From assembly GCA_018224345.1 (NCBI GenBank), contig JAGTUW010000359.1:1-14655 (forward strand): 14,655 nucleotides of DNA. The letters are read 5' to 3'. Shown piece by piece: positions 1 through 6,196 of this stretch. This DNA is from Bacteroidota bacterium. Lineage in GTDB: Bacteria > Bacteroidota > Ignavibacteria > SZUA-365. Position numbers and translations under genes: made by a program. How positions within the stretch are numbered: the first letter of the stretch is position 1; each line of letters opens with the position of its first letter. The notes under the pieces were generated by a model, which was not told the DNA's origin, did no database searches, and saw only the letters and a list, made by a program, of their open reading frames with translations.

Positions 1-425
1 CATTTCGTTCCGAGGGTTTTGTCCCTGCGAAATCCCCCGCAGGTGCCGGATACGAATACCATATTCCGGCGACACAAGGCGAGGTCTTCCGTTTGCGCAT
101 CGTCGATCTCGATGGGAGCGAGCAGTATTCCCCGGAACTGCACATCAGCACGACGACAGTGTCAGATTTCCGTCTTCTCTCACTCGCCCCACTTCCTGCC
201 GGCCCGCAGCTGCGCGTGACCTTCGAAGCCGAAGCAGGCCTGCCCTTACAACTGCGCATTCATGATATGACCGGAGCGCTCCGGCTGCAGACGGCAATGA
301 CACCGACGCAGGGCGGGAGTGAAAGTCGTCTGCTGGATACGGGAACGCTGCCCGCCGGCATGTACATGCTTGTCCTTATCGCGGATCACCAGCAGTTGCA
401 CATGTCGCTCCCTGTATTGCAGTGA
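1..425 (+). CDS. C-terminal part of a secreted protein with type IX secretion sorting domain (partial)
   Basis: The reading frame is open from the left edge to a TGA at 423-425, so only the last 140 or so residues are visible and the gene starts outside the window. Near the left edge the frame reads FRLRIVDLDGSEQYSP, a motif often seen just before the sorting domain of Bacteroidota secreted proteins (compare YRL-x-x-D-x-DG-x-x-xYSP). The last 65 residues look like a type A sorting (Por_Secre_tail) domain: a beta-rich stretch, the D-M-x-G turn, then LPAGMYMLVL and a hydrophobic C-terminus. In this family the tail directs export across the outer membrane by the type IX system and is usually cleaved. 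The catalytic or binding part of the protein is not in view, so its function cannot be named. A TTG at 93 could be mistaken for a start, but homologous-looking sequence continues upstream of it. Confidence 0.7.
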   Translation, partial: FRSEGFVPAKSPAGAGYEYHIPATQGEVFRLRIVDLDGSEQYSPELHISTTTVSDFRLLSLAPLPAGPQLRVTFEAEAGLPLQLRIHDMTGALRLQTAMTPTQGGSESRLLDTGTLPAGMYMLVLIADHQQLHMSLPVLQ

Positions 426-636
426 GCAGGAAAAGAAAGCAATCGTTCGTTGTTCCATGTATCGCACCGCACCTCACCCCATGACCGTCCTGTCTCCCGG
501 GTGATGGTCACGTCTCCCCGAGCAGGCAAGCTGATGCGTCGGTGCGATCTGTGGCGACCAGGCGAGCGCGGCGACAGCGGCGTGTGCTATTGTTCTCCCG
601 CAAGCGCGCTGTCTATTTCCTCGATCCAGAGATCCT
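426..636. other. Convergent intergenic region, no gene seen
   Basis: This stretch lies between the end of the type IX sorted protein (+) and the end of the small acidic-tailed protein (-). I see only a weak imperfect inverted repeat around 481-512 (TGACC and GGTCA arms) with no T tract. No convincing terminator, RNA or small gene. Confidence 0.5.
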
Positions 637-948
637 CTACCCCTTCAGCGTAACCAACCGCCGAATACGTGATGATACAAATCCGGCATGGTGCGATTGC
701 GTTTTGCCGTCGGCCTTATCGGAGTCGTCATCGTCGGAGTCGTCATCGTCGGAGTCGTCATCGTCGGAGTCGTCATCGTCGGAGTCGTCATCGTCGGAGT
801 CATCCACGTCTGCCGCGGAGTTGTCAGCGGTGCTTTCTTCGCTTGCCTGTTGTTTCCGCGCCAGTTTCTGCAGGCGTTTTTCTTCCTTTTTCTTTTTTTT
901 TGCGAGATCTCTCTGTCGTTTCTGGAATTGATAATTCGGCTTGGCCAT
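637..948 (-). CDS. Small Lys/Arg-rich protein with repeated DDDDS acidic tail
   Basis: A 103-residue protein of unknown function. The start is placed at ATG 946-948 because the protein then begins MAKPNYQFQKRQRDLAKK, which resembles the N-terminus of a small uncharacterised bacterial protein family, and because GGAG lies a few bases upstream. The frame extends upstream to 1053, but that part overlaps the terminator and looks non-coding. Residues 9-34 are strongly basic (KKKKKEEKR) and likely form one helix. Residues 47-78 are almost purely Asp and Ser, made of the unit DDDDS encoded by a 15-bp tandem repeat. The last 25 residues turn basic again. No signal peptide or membrane segment is seen, so it is probably cytoplasmic. 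The charge pattern suggests nucleic-acid or ribosome contact, but that is inference. A run of nine A on the coding strand (893-901) encodes the poly-Lys and is a potential slippage site. Confidence 0.75.
   Translation of the reverse strand: MAKPNYQFQKRQRDLAKKKKKEEKRLQKLARKQQASEESTADNSAADVDDSDDDDSDDDDSDDDDSDDDDSDDDDSDKADGKTQSHHAGFVSSRIRRLVTLKG
721..810. repeat. 15-bp tandem repeat (five exact copies plus one degenerate)
   Basis: The unit GGAGTCGTCATCGTC occurs five times without mismatch at 721-795, followed by a degenerate sixth copy at 796-810. On the minus strand each unit encodes DDDDS within the small acidic-tailed protein. Because the unit is a multiple of three, copy-number change would lengthen or shorten the acidic tail without shifting frame. 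Confidence 0.95.
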
Positions 949-1029
949 CTCTTCTCCATTTGGGTATACATTCTGATAATCCTTCCGCGGGGCGTCGTAT
1001 GCGCCCATCTCGGGAAGGATAAAACAAAG

Positions 1030-1059
1030 CGGAGGATGACGCAACAGCGTCATCCTCCG
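1030..1059 (-). terminator. Rho-independent terminator downstream of the RRM gene
   Basis: A perfect 13-bp inverted repeat (CGGAGGATGACGC, loop at 1043-1046, then its complement) is followed, reading on the minus strand, by CTTTGTTTTAT. The T-rich tail lies on the minus side only, so it terminates the RRM transcript coming from 1369. It separates that gene from the small acidic-tailed gene, which therefore needs its own promoter or readthrough. Confidence 0.85.
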
Positions 1060-1096
1060 AATAAACAGTATCGTATGGAATCGGGTATACGACCGA

Positions 1097-1369
1097 TTAC
1101 CAGCGCGAACCGCCGGAGGGGCGGGGACTGCGCGGCTTTGCTTCGTTGACGGTCAGATTACGACCATCAAGCTCCGTGCCATTGAGATTTTCGATGGCCG
1201 CACGCGCTTGCGCGTCGTCCTTCATCTCGACGAATGCGAAGCCCTTGGGGCGTCCGCTGTCGCGATCAGTGATGACGTTGACAGAGTCCACTTCACCAAA
1301 TTCCTCGAAAGTCTCGCGAAGCTGGGCCTCGGACACGTTGTACGACATGTTTCCAACATAGATGTTCAT
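1097..1369 (-). CDS. Single-RRM RNA-binding protein
   Basis: A 90-residue protein made almost entirely of one RNA recognition motif. RNP2 (IYVGNM, residues 3-8) and RNP1 (KGFAFVEM, residues 42-49) are both intact, including the aromatic residues that stack on RNA bases, and the spacing fits a canonical RRM. The last dozen residues (KPRSPRPSGGSRW) form a short basic, glycine/proline tail, as in the small cyanobacterial and proteobacterial RNA-binding proteins, many of which are cold- or stress-regulated. The start is ATG 1367-1369, with AAGGAG at 1376-1381 six bases upstream. An in-frame upstream start at 1402 would add residues before the first strand and lacks a comparable ribosome binding site. 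It acts in the cytoplasm on single-stranded RNA; its targets are unknown. It is followed by its own terminator. Confidence 0.92.
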   Translation of the reverse strand: MNIYVGNMSYNVSEAQLRETFEEFGEVDSVNVITDRDSGRPKGFAFVEMKDDAQARAAIENLNGTELDGRNLTVNEAKPRSPRPSGGSRW

Positions 1370-1793
1370 TACGAACTCCTTCTTGATACAGTGCCATTCC
1401 ATTTAAAACATCAAATTCCCGAAAGTGGCACGTCCTCAAGAATCGATGGAAAATCGTCCGCATCACTCGCGGTGCTACGGACAAACCGGTAAGCTTCGCA
1501 GTCGGAGGGAGGATTCATTCACTTAACATGCAAATAATAAATGTGGAATGCAAGAAAAATCTTCTCTCAAACGAAAAATAATTTCACGGCTTCCGCCGCC
1601 GGATTGACCCGGTGACTCTCAATAATTTTTTTTTCCTCTTCAGGGAAGCAACCGGTGACTGCATGGTGCAGCGAGTCCTCCCTGGGCTTTCCCCGGATGA
1701 AGCACAGAAACAACGTTTTTTTTGCCTTTTCGACAATTATCCATATATTCAGTATTATCATTTACTCAAAACAGAAATCACGATGACACGCAC
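1370..1793. other. Divergent intergenic region between the RRM gene and argB
   Basis: This region must hold promoters in both directions. The argB side has a good candidate (listed separately). On the RRM side I see no promoter I can defend. The stretch contains two T runs (1626-1634 and 1716-1723) and a 9-bp direct repeat CCGGTGACT at 1609-1617 and 1652-1660, 43 bp apart. An open frame from GTG 1612 to TGA 1797 would encode 61 residues with no recognisable motif, and I do not call it a gene. Confidence 0.55.
1721..1751 (+). promoter_or_regulatory. Candidate promoter of the arg cluster
   Basis: TTTG at 1721-1724, then 19 bases, then TATATTCA at 1744-1751. This is close to the Bacteroidota consensus (TTTG, about 19 bases, TAnnTTTG). 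The same stretch also reads as a sigma70-like pair, TTGCCT with a 16-base spacer and TATATT. Transcription would start near 1757, giving a leader of roughly 35 bases before argB. Confidence 0.55.
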
Positions 1794-1797
1794 ATGA
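1783..1797 (+). promoter_or_regulatory. Four-codon upstream ORF (Met-Thr-Arg-Thr) overlapping the argB start
   Basis: ATG 1783-1785 opens a frame ACA CGC ACA and ends at TGA 1795-1797, which overlaps the argB ATG at 1794-1796 as ATGA. It would fall inside the short leader predicted from the candidate promoter. No Shine-Dalgarno precedes it. It could be chance, or could couple argB translation to a tiny reading frame holding one Arg codon. Confidence 0.25.
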
Positions 1798-2609
1798 CTG
1801 AACTTGTACTCATCAAGTACGGAGGGAATGCCATGCGTGACGATGCGCTCACACATGAGATCGTAGCCCGTATCGGGCAGTTGCGCGATCGGGGCATGCG
1901 TGTGATCGTCGTACACGGTGGCGGCCCCTTTATTGAAGAAATGTTTACCCGAACGGGAATGAAATCCGAATTCGTCGGTGGACACCGCAAAACCACTCCC
2001 GAGGCACTGCGCTATGTCGAGATGGTGTTGAAAGGACAGGTAAACGGAAAGCTTGTCCAGCTCTGTAATGCGACCGGACAACGTGCGGTCGGTCTTTCGG
2101 GAAAAGACGGTCGCATGGTCACCGCTGTTCCGCGTGTCCATACGGAAATCGTCGACGGTCTGGAAAAGAACGTTGATCTCGGCCGTGTCGGCGATGTTGC
2201 TGCAGTCGATACAACGCTTCTCGAACTGCTCCTGCAAAAAGATTTCCTCCCCATCGTGACCTGCATCGCATCGGATGCGGAAGGGATGGACTACAATATC
2301 AATGCAGACATGTTCGCTGGTCATCTCGCGGGCGCATTGCGGGTGGATCATTATCTCGTGTTGACGGATGTTGACGGTGTTCTGACCGATATCAGCGACC
2401 CCACTTCCCTCGTCAGCGAAATGAGCGTCGCGGAAGTTCGTGAAGATCGCGCCTCCATCATCTCGGGAGGGATGATTCCCAAACTCGAATCATGCCTGCT
2501 CGCGCTGGAGAAAGGCGCGAAATGCGCACGCATCATCAACGGCACCGAACCCGATCAGCTCGTCGAGGCGGTTTCGGAGAAACAATGCGGCACAAAAATT
2601 TATTCATAG
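1794..2609 (+). CDS. argB: Acetylglutamate kinase
   Basis: A 271-residue cytoplasmic amino-acid kinase that phosphorylates N-acetylglutamate with ATP, the second step of arginine synthesis. Visible family features, in order: the N-terminal IKYGGNAM strand-loop with K8, the VHGGGP glycine loop (residues 40-45), SEFVGGHRKTT in the acetylglutamate-binding region, NINADMFAG and LTDVDGVL in the nucleotide domain, and the SGGMIPK loop with K230. The start at 1794 is chosen because the family begins a few residues before this Lys-Tyr-Gly-Gly motif. The in-frame TTG at 1722 lies on the promoter candidate. There is no clear Shine-Dalgarno. The protein lacks the extra N-terminal helix of the arginine-inhibited hexameric enzymes, so it is probably not feedback-inhibited by that mechanism (inference). 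It is the first gene of argB-argD-argC-argJ. Confidence 0.95.
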   Translation: MTELVLIKYGGNAMRDDALTHEIVARIGQLRDRGMRVIVVHGGGPFIEEMFTRTGMKSEFVGGHRKTTPEALRYVEMVLKGQVNGKLVQLCNATGQRAVGLSGKDGRMVTAVPRVHTEIVDGLEKNVDLGRVGDVAAVDTTLLELLLQKDFLPIVTCIASDAEGMDYNINADMFAGHLAGALRVDHYLVLTDVDGVLTDISDPTSLVSEMSVAEVREDRASIISGGMIPKLESCLLALEKGAKCARIINGTEPDQLVEAVSEKQCGTKIYS

Positions 2610-2612
2610 CGA

Positions 2613-2618
2613 AAGGGA
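2613..2618 (+). promoter_or_regulatory. Purine-rich AAGGGA abutting the argD start
   Basis: AAGGGA lies directly against the TTG start at 2619, leaving no normal spacer. It would be correctly spaced only for the ATC codons a few bases further on. argD translation may rely on ribosomes finishing argB nine bases upstream. Confidence 0.4.
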
Positions 2619-3827
2619 TTGATCATCGAAGCTCAAAAAAGTAACGAAGCACTCAGCCGGCTGGACAGAAAATACTATCTGGCCACGTACAACAGACTCC
2701 CGATTGCCTTTTCCCACGGGGAAGGGTCACGCCTATGGGACATGGAGGGGAAGGAATATATCGATGCACTCGCCGGTATTGCCGTCAACAGCCTGGGCCA
2801 CTGCCACCCCCGCGTTGTCGAAGCGATCCGGGAGCAGGCAGGGACACTCATGCACATCTCCAATTTCTTCGTCAGCGAACCGCAGATTCGACTCGCCCGG
2901 CGCCTGGTCGAACTCTCCGGCCTGGATCGCGTGTTTCTCACCAACAGCGGTGCGGAATCAATTGAGGGAGCGATAAAAATCGCCCGGAAATATGCGCATT
3001 CCAACGGACGCGGCGGCGGTATCATCTCGATGGAACATTCATTCCACGGGCGCACACTCGCGACGATCGCCATGGCCGGGGAACGCATGCAACGCGGCTT
3101 CGGTCCGATGCCTCCGGGCTTTTCCCGGATCCCTTTCAACGACATCGATGCCGTGCGCGCCTCCATCACCGGTGACACCGCTGCGGTCATTCTCGAACCT
3201 GTACAGGGCGAAGGCGGCATCCATGTTGCGGGGGAAGACTACCTTCGTGAATTACGCGCGCTGTGCGACAGCGAGGGCGTGTTGCTGATCTTCGATGAAA
3301 TCCAATGCGGTATTGCGCGCACCGGCCGCATGTTCACCAAGGAGTACTCCGGCGTGCAGCCTGATATCATGGCCCTGGCCAAGGGGCTGGGTAGCGGCTT
3401 CCCCATCGGCGCGATACTCAGCAGCGAACGCGTCAGCGCGACCATGGAATTCGGCGATCACGGAACCACGTTCGGTGGCAACCCGCTCGCAGCAGCCACG
3501 GCCCTGGCGACACTTGAGACAATCACCGGAGAGAATTTAGCCGAGGCCGCGGAAGAGAAAGGGACATGGCTGCGGGGTGAACTCGAGGCACTGCGCAAGA
3601 GCTTCCCGTCTATTCGCGAGGTGCGGGGACTCGGACTGATGATCGGTGTGGAATTCGATTTCGAGACGAAACCATTGATGCAGGAAATGCTCACACGCGG
3701 CGTCATCGCCAATGCCACGGCTGGCAACGTGCTTCGTCTGGTCCCGCCCCTGATCATTACACGTGAGGAATTGCGTGTCGTCATCGATGTCCTCACCGCT
3801 TCATTGAAGGAGTTGACCACATCATGA
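2619..3827 (+). CDS. argD: Acetylornithine aminotransferase
   Basis: A 402-residue PLP-dependent class III aminotransferase (fold type I) that converts N-acetylglutamate semialdehyde to N-acetylornithine using glutamate. Visible features: a substrate-side N-terminal stretch YNRLPIAFSHGEG, NSGAESIEGAIKIARKY (cofactor phosphate contacts), HSFHGRT, EPVQGEGGI, FDEIQCG with D226 (pairs with the PLP ring nitrogen), and LAKGLGSGFPIGA with the Schiff-base lysine K255. Length is typical. The start is TTG 2619: the preceding in-frame stop is the argB TAG only nine bases away and no ATG occurs before residue 40, by which point conserved sequence has begun. The ribosome binding site is badly placed (see separate entry), so coupling to argB is likely. 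Its stop overlaps the argC start as ATGA. Class III aminotransferases acting on succinylornithine or other omega-amines look similar; the arg neighbours favour ArgD. Confidence 0.93.
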   Translation: MIIEAQKSNEALSRLDRKYYLATYNRLPIAFSHGEGSRLWDMEGKEYIDALAGIAVNSLGHCHPRVVEAIREQAGTLMHISNFFVSEPQIRLARRLVELSGLDRVFLTNSGAESIEGAIKIARKYAHSNGRGGGIISMEHSFHGRTLATIAMAGERMQRGFGPMPPGFSRIPFNDIDAVRASITGDTAAVILEPVQGEGGIHVAGEDYLRELRALCDSEGVLLIFDEIQCGIARTGRMFTKEYSGVQPDIMALAKGLGSGFPIGAILSSERVSATMEFGDHGTTFGGNPLAAATALATLETITGENLAEAAEEKGTWLRGELEALRKSFPSIREVRGLGLMIGVEFDFETKPLMQEMLTRGVIANATAGNVLRLVPPLIITREELRVVIDVLTASLKELTTS

Positions 3828-4873
3828 AGAACACCCAGGAACCACTGCGCGTTGCTATCGTCGGCGCAACCGGCTACACCGGCTCGGAGTTACTTCGCAT
3901 TCTCTGGCAACATCCGTTTGTCGAAATCACCGCTGTCACTTCGGAACGTCATGCCGGAAAGGACATTTCGTCCATTCACCCGCACTTCAGAAATATCATC
4001 CCTTACGAACTGACACACGCCGATGCGTTGCATCCCGAAGAAACGGATATTGTTTTTCTGGCCCTCCCGCACGGTGTTTCCATGGATTACGTGCAGAAAC
4101 TCAGTGACAAGCACTGCCGCATCATTGATCTGTCGGGAGATTACCGTCTGTCCTCCCCGGAAGTGTATCAGGAGTGGTACGGAAAGTCTCATGTACATCC
4201 CGAGGGTTTTCCTGATGCGGTGTACGGGCTGCTCGAGCTGTATCGTGACCGTATCGTCTCATCGCGTCTGACCGCCAATCCCGGCTGCTATCCGACCTGT
4301 TCAATTCTCGCGACATTGCCACTGCTCGAGGCGGGACTGATTGATCCGACACGGATCATCATCGATGCGAAATCCGGTACTACCGGCGCGGGTATTTCAC
4401 CAAATGCGGTGACACATTTTTCCAATGTCAGCGACAATTTCCGCGCCTATGGACTCAAGACGCATCGCCATACGATAGAGATTGAGGAACAGCTCCGCAC
4501 CCTGGGCGCGGCGACTGATTCCGTATTATTTACTCCCCATCTTTTGCCGGTGGATCGTGGCATTCTCGCTACCATATATAGTCAACCACGGAAAAGCATT
4601 ACGGAGAAGGATTTGCGCGAGGTCTACCATGCGCGTTATGCAGATGAGCCCTTCGTGCGCATGCGGGATATGCCACCGACACTGAAGGATGTACGTGGTT
4701 CGAATTATTGCGATATCCATGTGACGTATGATGGGCGGACAGGCCAGATCATCGCACTGGCGACCATCGATAATCTGGTGAAAGGCGCGGCCGGCCAGGC
4801 GGTGCAGAACATGAACTGCATGCTCGGCCTCCCGGAGGACACAGGACTTTCTCACATTCCCATGCATCCCTGA
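3824..4873 (+). CDS. argC: N-acetyl-gamma-glutamyl-phosphate reductase
   Basis: A 349-residue NADPH-dependent reductase that turns N-acetylglutamyl phosphate into the semialdehyde, the step between ArgB and ArgD. The N-terminal dinucleotide-binding loop is VGATGYTGSELLRIL (residues 13-27). The catalytic cysteine is C155 in NPGCYPT. SGTTGAGISP and the PHLLPVDRGILATIY stretch, conserved in the type 1 (long) ArgC family, follow. The length fits the long form. The start ATG 3824-3826 overlaps the argD stop as ATGA, the usual sign of translational coupling; AAGGAG at 3807-3812 sits 11 bases upstream, a little far for a classical site. It ends at 4873, 53 bases before argJ. No damage is seen. Confidence 0.96.
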   Translation: MKNTQEPLRVAIVGATGYTGSELLRILWQHPFVEITAVTSERHAGKDISSIHPHFRNIIPYELTHADALHPEETDIVFLALPHGVSMDYVQKLSDKHCRIIDLSGDYRLSSPEVYQEWYGKSHVHPEGFPDAVYGLLELYRDRIVSSRLTANPGCYPTCSILATLPLLEAGLIDPTRIIIDAKSGTTGAGISPNAVTHFSNVSDNFRAYGLKTHRHTIEIEEQLRTLGAATDSVLFTPHLLPVDRGILATIYSQPRKSITEKDLREVYHARYADEPFVRMRDMPPTLKDVRGSNYCDIHVTYDGRTGQIIALATIDNLVKGAAGQAVQNMNCMLGLPEDTGLSHIPMHP

Positions 4874-4926
4874 AACAGAATCGATCCGTAGTTCAAGAAA
4901 TCCAACACAATCAATACAACAGTATT

Positions 4927-6138
4927 ATGTTACGCAATCTGACCAACGTTCGAGGAATCACCTGCTGGGGAGCACATATCGGTATCAAATCGATGCGTCG
5001 CGACCTCGCCATCATTCATTCCGAAGTCCCCGCCACCGCTGCGGCCACGTTTACGCGAAACGACGTGCAGGCCCATCCGATCCAGATATCCAAAGACAAT
5101 ATCGCTGATGGCAAGGCACAGGTCATCGTCTGCAATGCCGGCAATGCCAATGCATGCACCGGGAAACAGGGACGTCTCGGAGCGGAAGCAATGGTCACCG
5201 CGACCGCGGAAACACTCGGCATTGCACCCGAACTGGTCCTGATCGCCTCGACCGGCATCATTGGAGAACCGTTTCCGACCGAGGCAGTCGTCGAGGGTAT
5301 TCGCGCGAACATGGAAAAACTCTCGAATGAGTCCAAGGCCGGGTCCTTCACCGCAAATGCCATTCTCACAACCGACACTTTTGCAAAAGAAGGGTTTGTC
5401 GATTTTGAAATGGACGACGTACGCATCAACCTCGCCGGCATCGCCAAAGGGTCCGGCATGATACATCCGAACATGGCGACCATGCTCGCATTCATTGTCA
5501 CTGATATTGCAATTGAAGCGGACGTGCTCAATATCGCTGTACGGGAATGCGTTGATGACACCTTCAACATGATTACCGTCGACGGGGAAACCTCCACCAA
5601 CGATATGGTCGCCGTCATGGCCAACGGCATGGCGGGAAATGATCCCATCTCGTCAACCCAGGACAGCCGCTATAAAAATTTCTTTGACAATCTGCATGAA
5701 TTGATGGCGCATCTGGCGAAGCTGATCGTCTCCGACGGCGAGGGCTGTTCAAAGTACATCGCCTATCGCATCACCGGAGCGCGGGACAGGGAAACGGCCC
5801 GGCGCCTGGTCCGTTCCATCTCAACTTCCATACTCGTGAAAACCGCGATGACCGGACGTGATCCGAATTGGGGACGCATACTCAGCGCCGCCGGCAATGC
5901 GGGGGTTGATTTCAACCATCGCAAGGTGGATCTGGCTATCGGGTCCGAGAGTGAACTCCTGACCGTACTGGAGAATGGGCGGCCCGTCGATTTTGACAAA
6001 AATTACGCCAAGCGCCTCTTGCGCGAATCGCATATCAACGTGCACATGGAATTGCATGACGGCGAGGCGGAAGCCGAAGGGTGGGGAACAGACCTGACCA
6101 CGGATTATATCATATTCAATTCGGTTTATACCACCTGA
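4927..6138 (+). CDS. argJ: Glutamate N-acetyltransferase / ornithine acetyltransferase
   Basis: A 403-residue enzyme of the ArgJ (N-terminal nucleophile) family. It moves the acetyl group from N-acetylornithine to glutamate, releasing ornithine and recycling acetylglutamate. The precursor is self-cleaved between A184 and T185 in KGSGMIHPNMATML; T185 becomes the nucleophile of the beta chain. The oxyanion-hole pair T109-G110 lies in STGIIG, and later conserved stretches include TVDGETSTND and GRDPNWGRI. Length is normal. The start ATG 4927 is preceded by an AT-rich leader with no Shine-Dalgarno, and the frame aligns with the family start (LTNVRGITCWG). Whether it also uses acetyl-CoA (bifunctional form) cannot be read from the sequence. 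Its presence makes a separate acetylornithine deacetylase unnecessary. It converges on the alanine racemase gene. Confidence 0.96.
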   Translation: MLRNLTNVRGITCWGAHIGIKSMRRDLAIIHSEVPATAAATFTRNDVQAHPIQISKDNIADGKAQVIVCNAGNANACTGKQGRLGAEAMVTATAETLGIAPELVLIASTGIIGEPFPTEAVVEGIRANMEKLSNESKAGSFTANAILTTDTFAKEGFVDFEMDDVRINLAGIAKGSGMIHPNMATMLAFIVTDIAIEADVLNIAVRECVDDTFNMITVDGETSTNDMVAVMANGMAGNDPISSTQDSRYKNFFDNLHELMAHLAKLIVSDGEGCSKYIAYRITGARDRETARRLVRSISTSILVKTAMTGRDPNWGRILSAAGNAGVDFNHRKVDLAIGSESELLTVLENGRPVDFDKNYAKRLLRESHINVHMELHDGEAEAEGWGTDLTTDYIIFNSVYTT

Positions 6139-6160
6139 TTGTCCTTTAATGGCCGGCAGA

Positions 6161-6181
6161 CTGTCGTTGCATTTCCGACAG
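6161..6181. terminator. Weak hairpin between convergent argJ and the racemase gene
   Basis: CTGTCG at 6161-6166 and CGACAG at 6176-6181 form a 6-bp inverted repeat with a 9-base loop in the 58-base gap between the two convergent genes. There is no T tract on either side, so a terminator role is only suggested by position. Confidence 0.3.
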
Positions 6182-6196
6182 CGACCGTTGTGGGGG

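Noticed and set aside
481..512. Terminator between the first two genes
   Set aside because: Only a five-base imperfect stem with a long loop and no T tract.
721..810. Possible CRISPR-like repeat array
   Set aside because: Units are 15 bp, directly adjacent with no spacers, and encode DDDDS in frame.
688..1149. Plus-strand frame with repeated VVIVG, looking like a membrane protein
   Set aside because: It is the complement of the DDDDS repeat; the minus frame has a good start, ribosome site and a plausible family-like N-terminus.
1612..1797. 61-residue frame upstream of argB
   Set aside because: No motif, a GTG start without ribosome site, and it spans the arg promoter candidate; only its last four codons are discussed.
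1758..2351. 197-residue minus-strand frame
   Set aside because: Lies opposite argB, whose family motifs are intact; the minus translation shows no recognisable domain.
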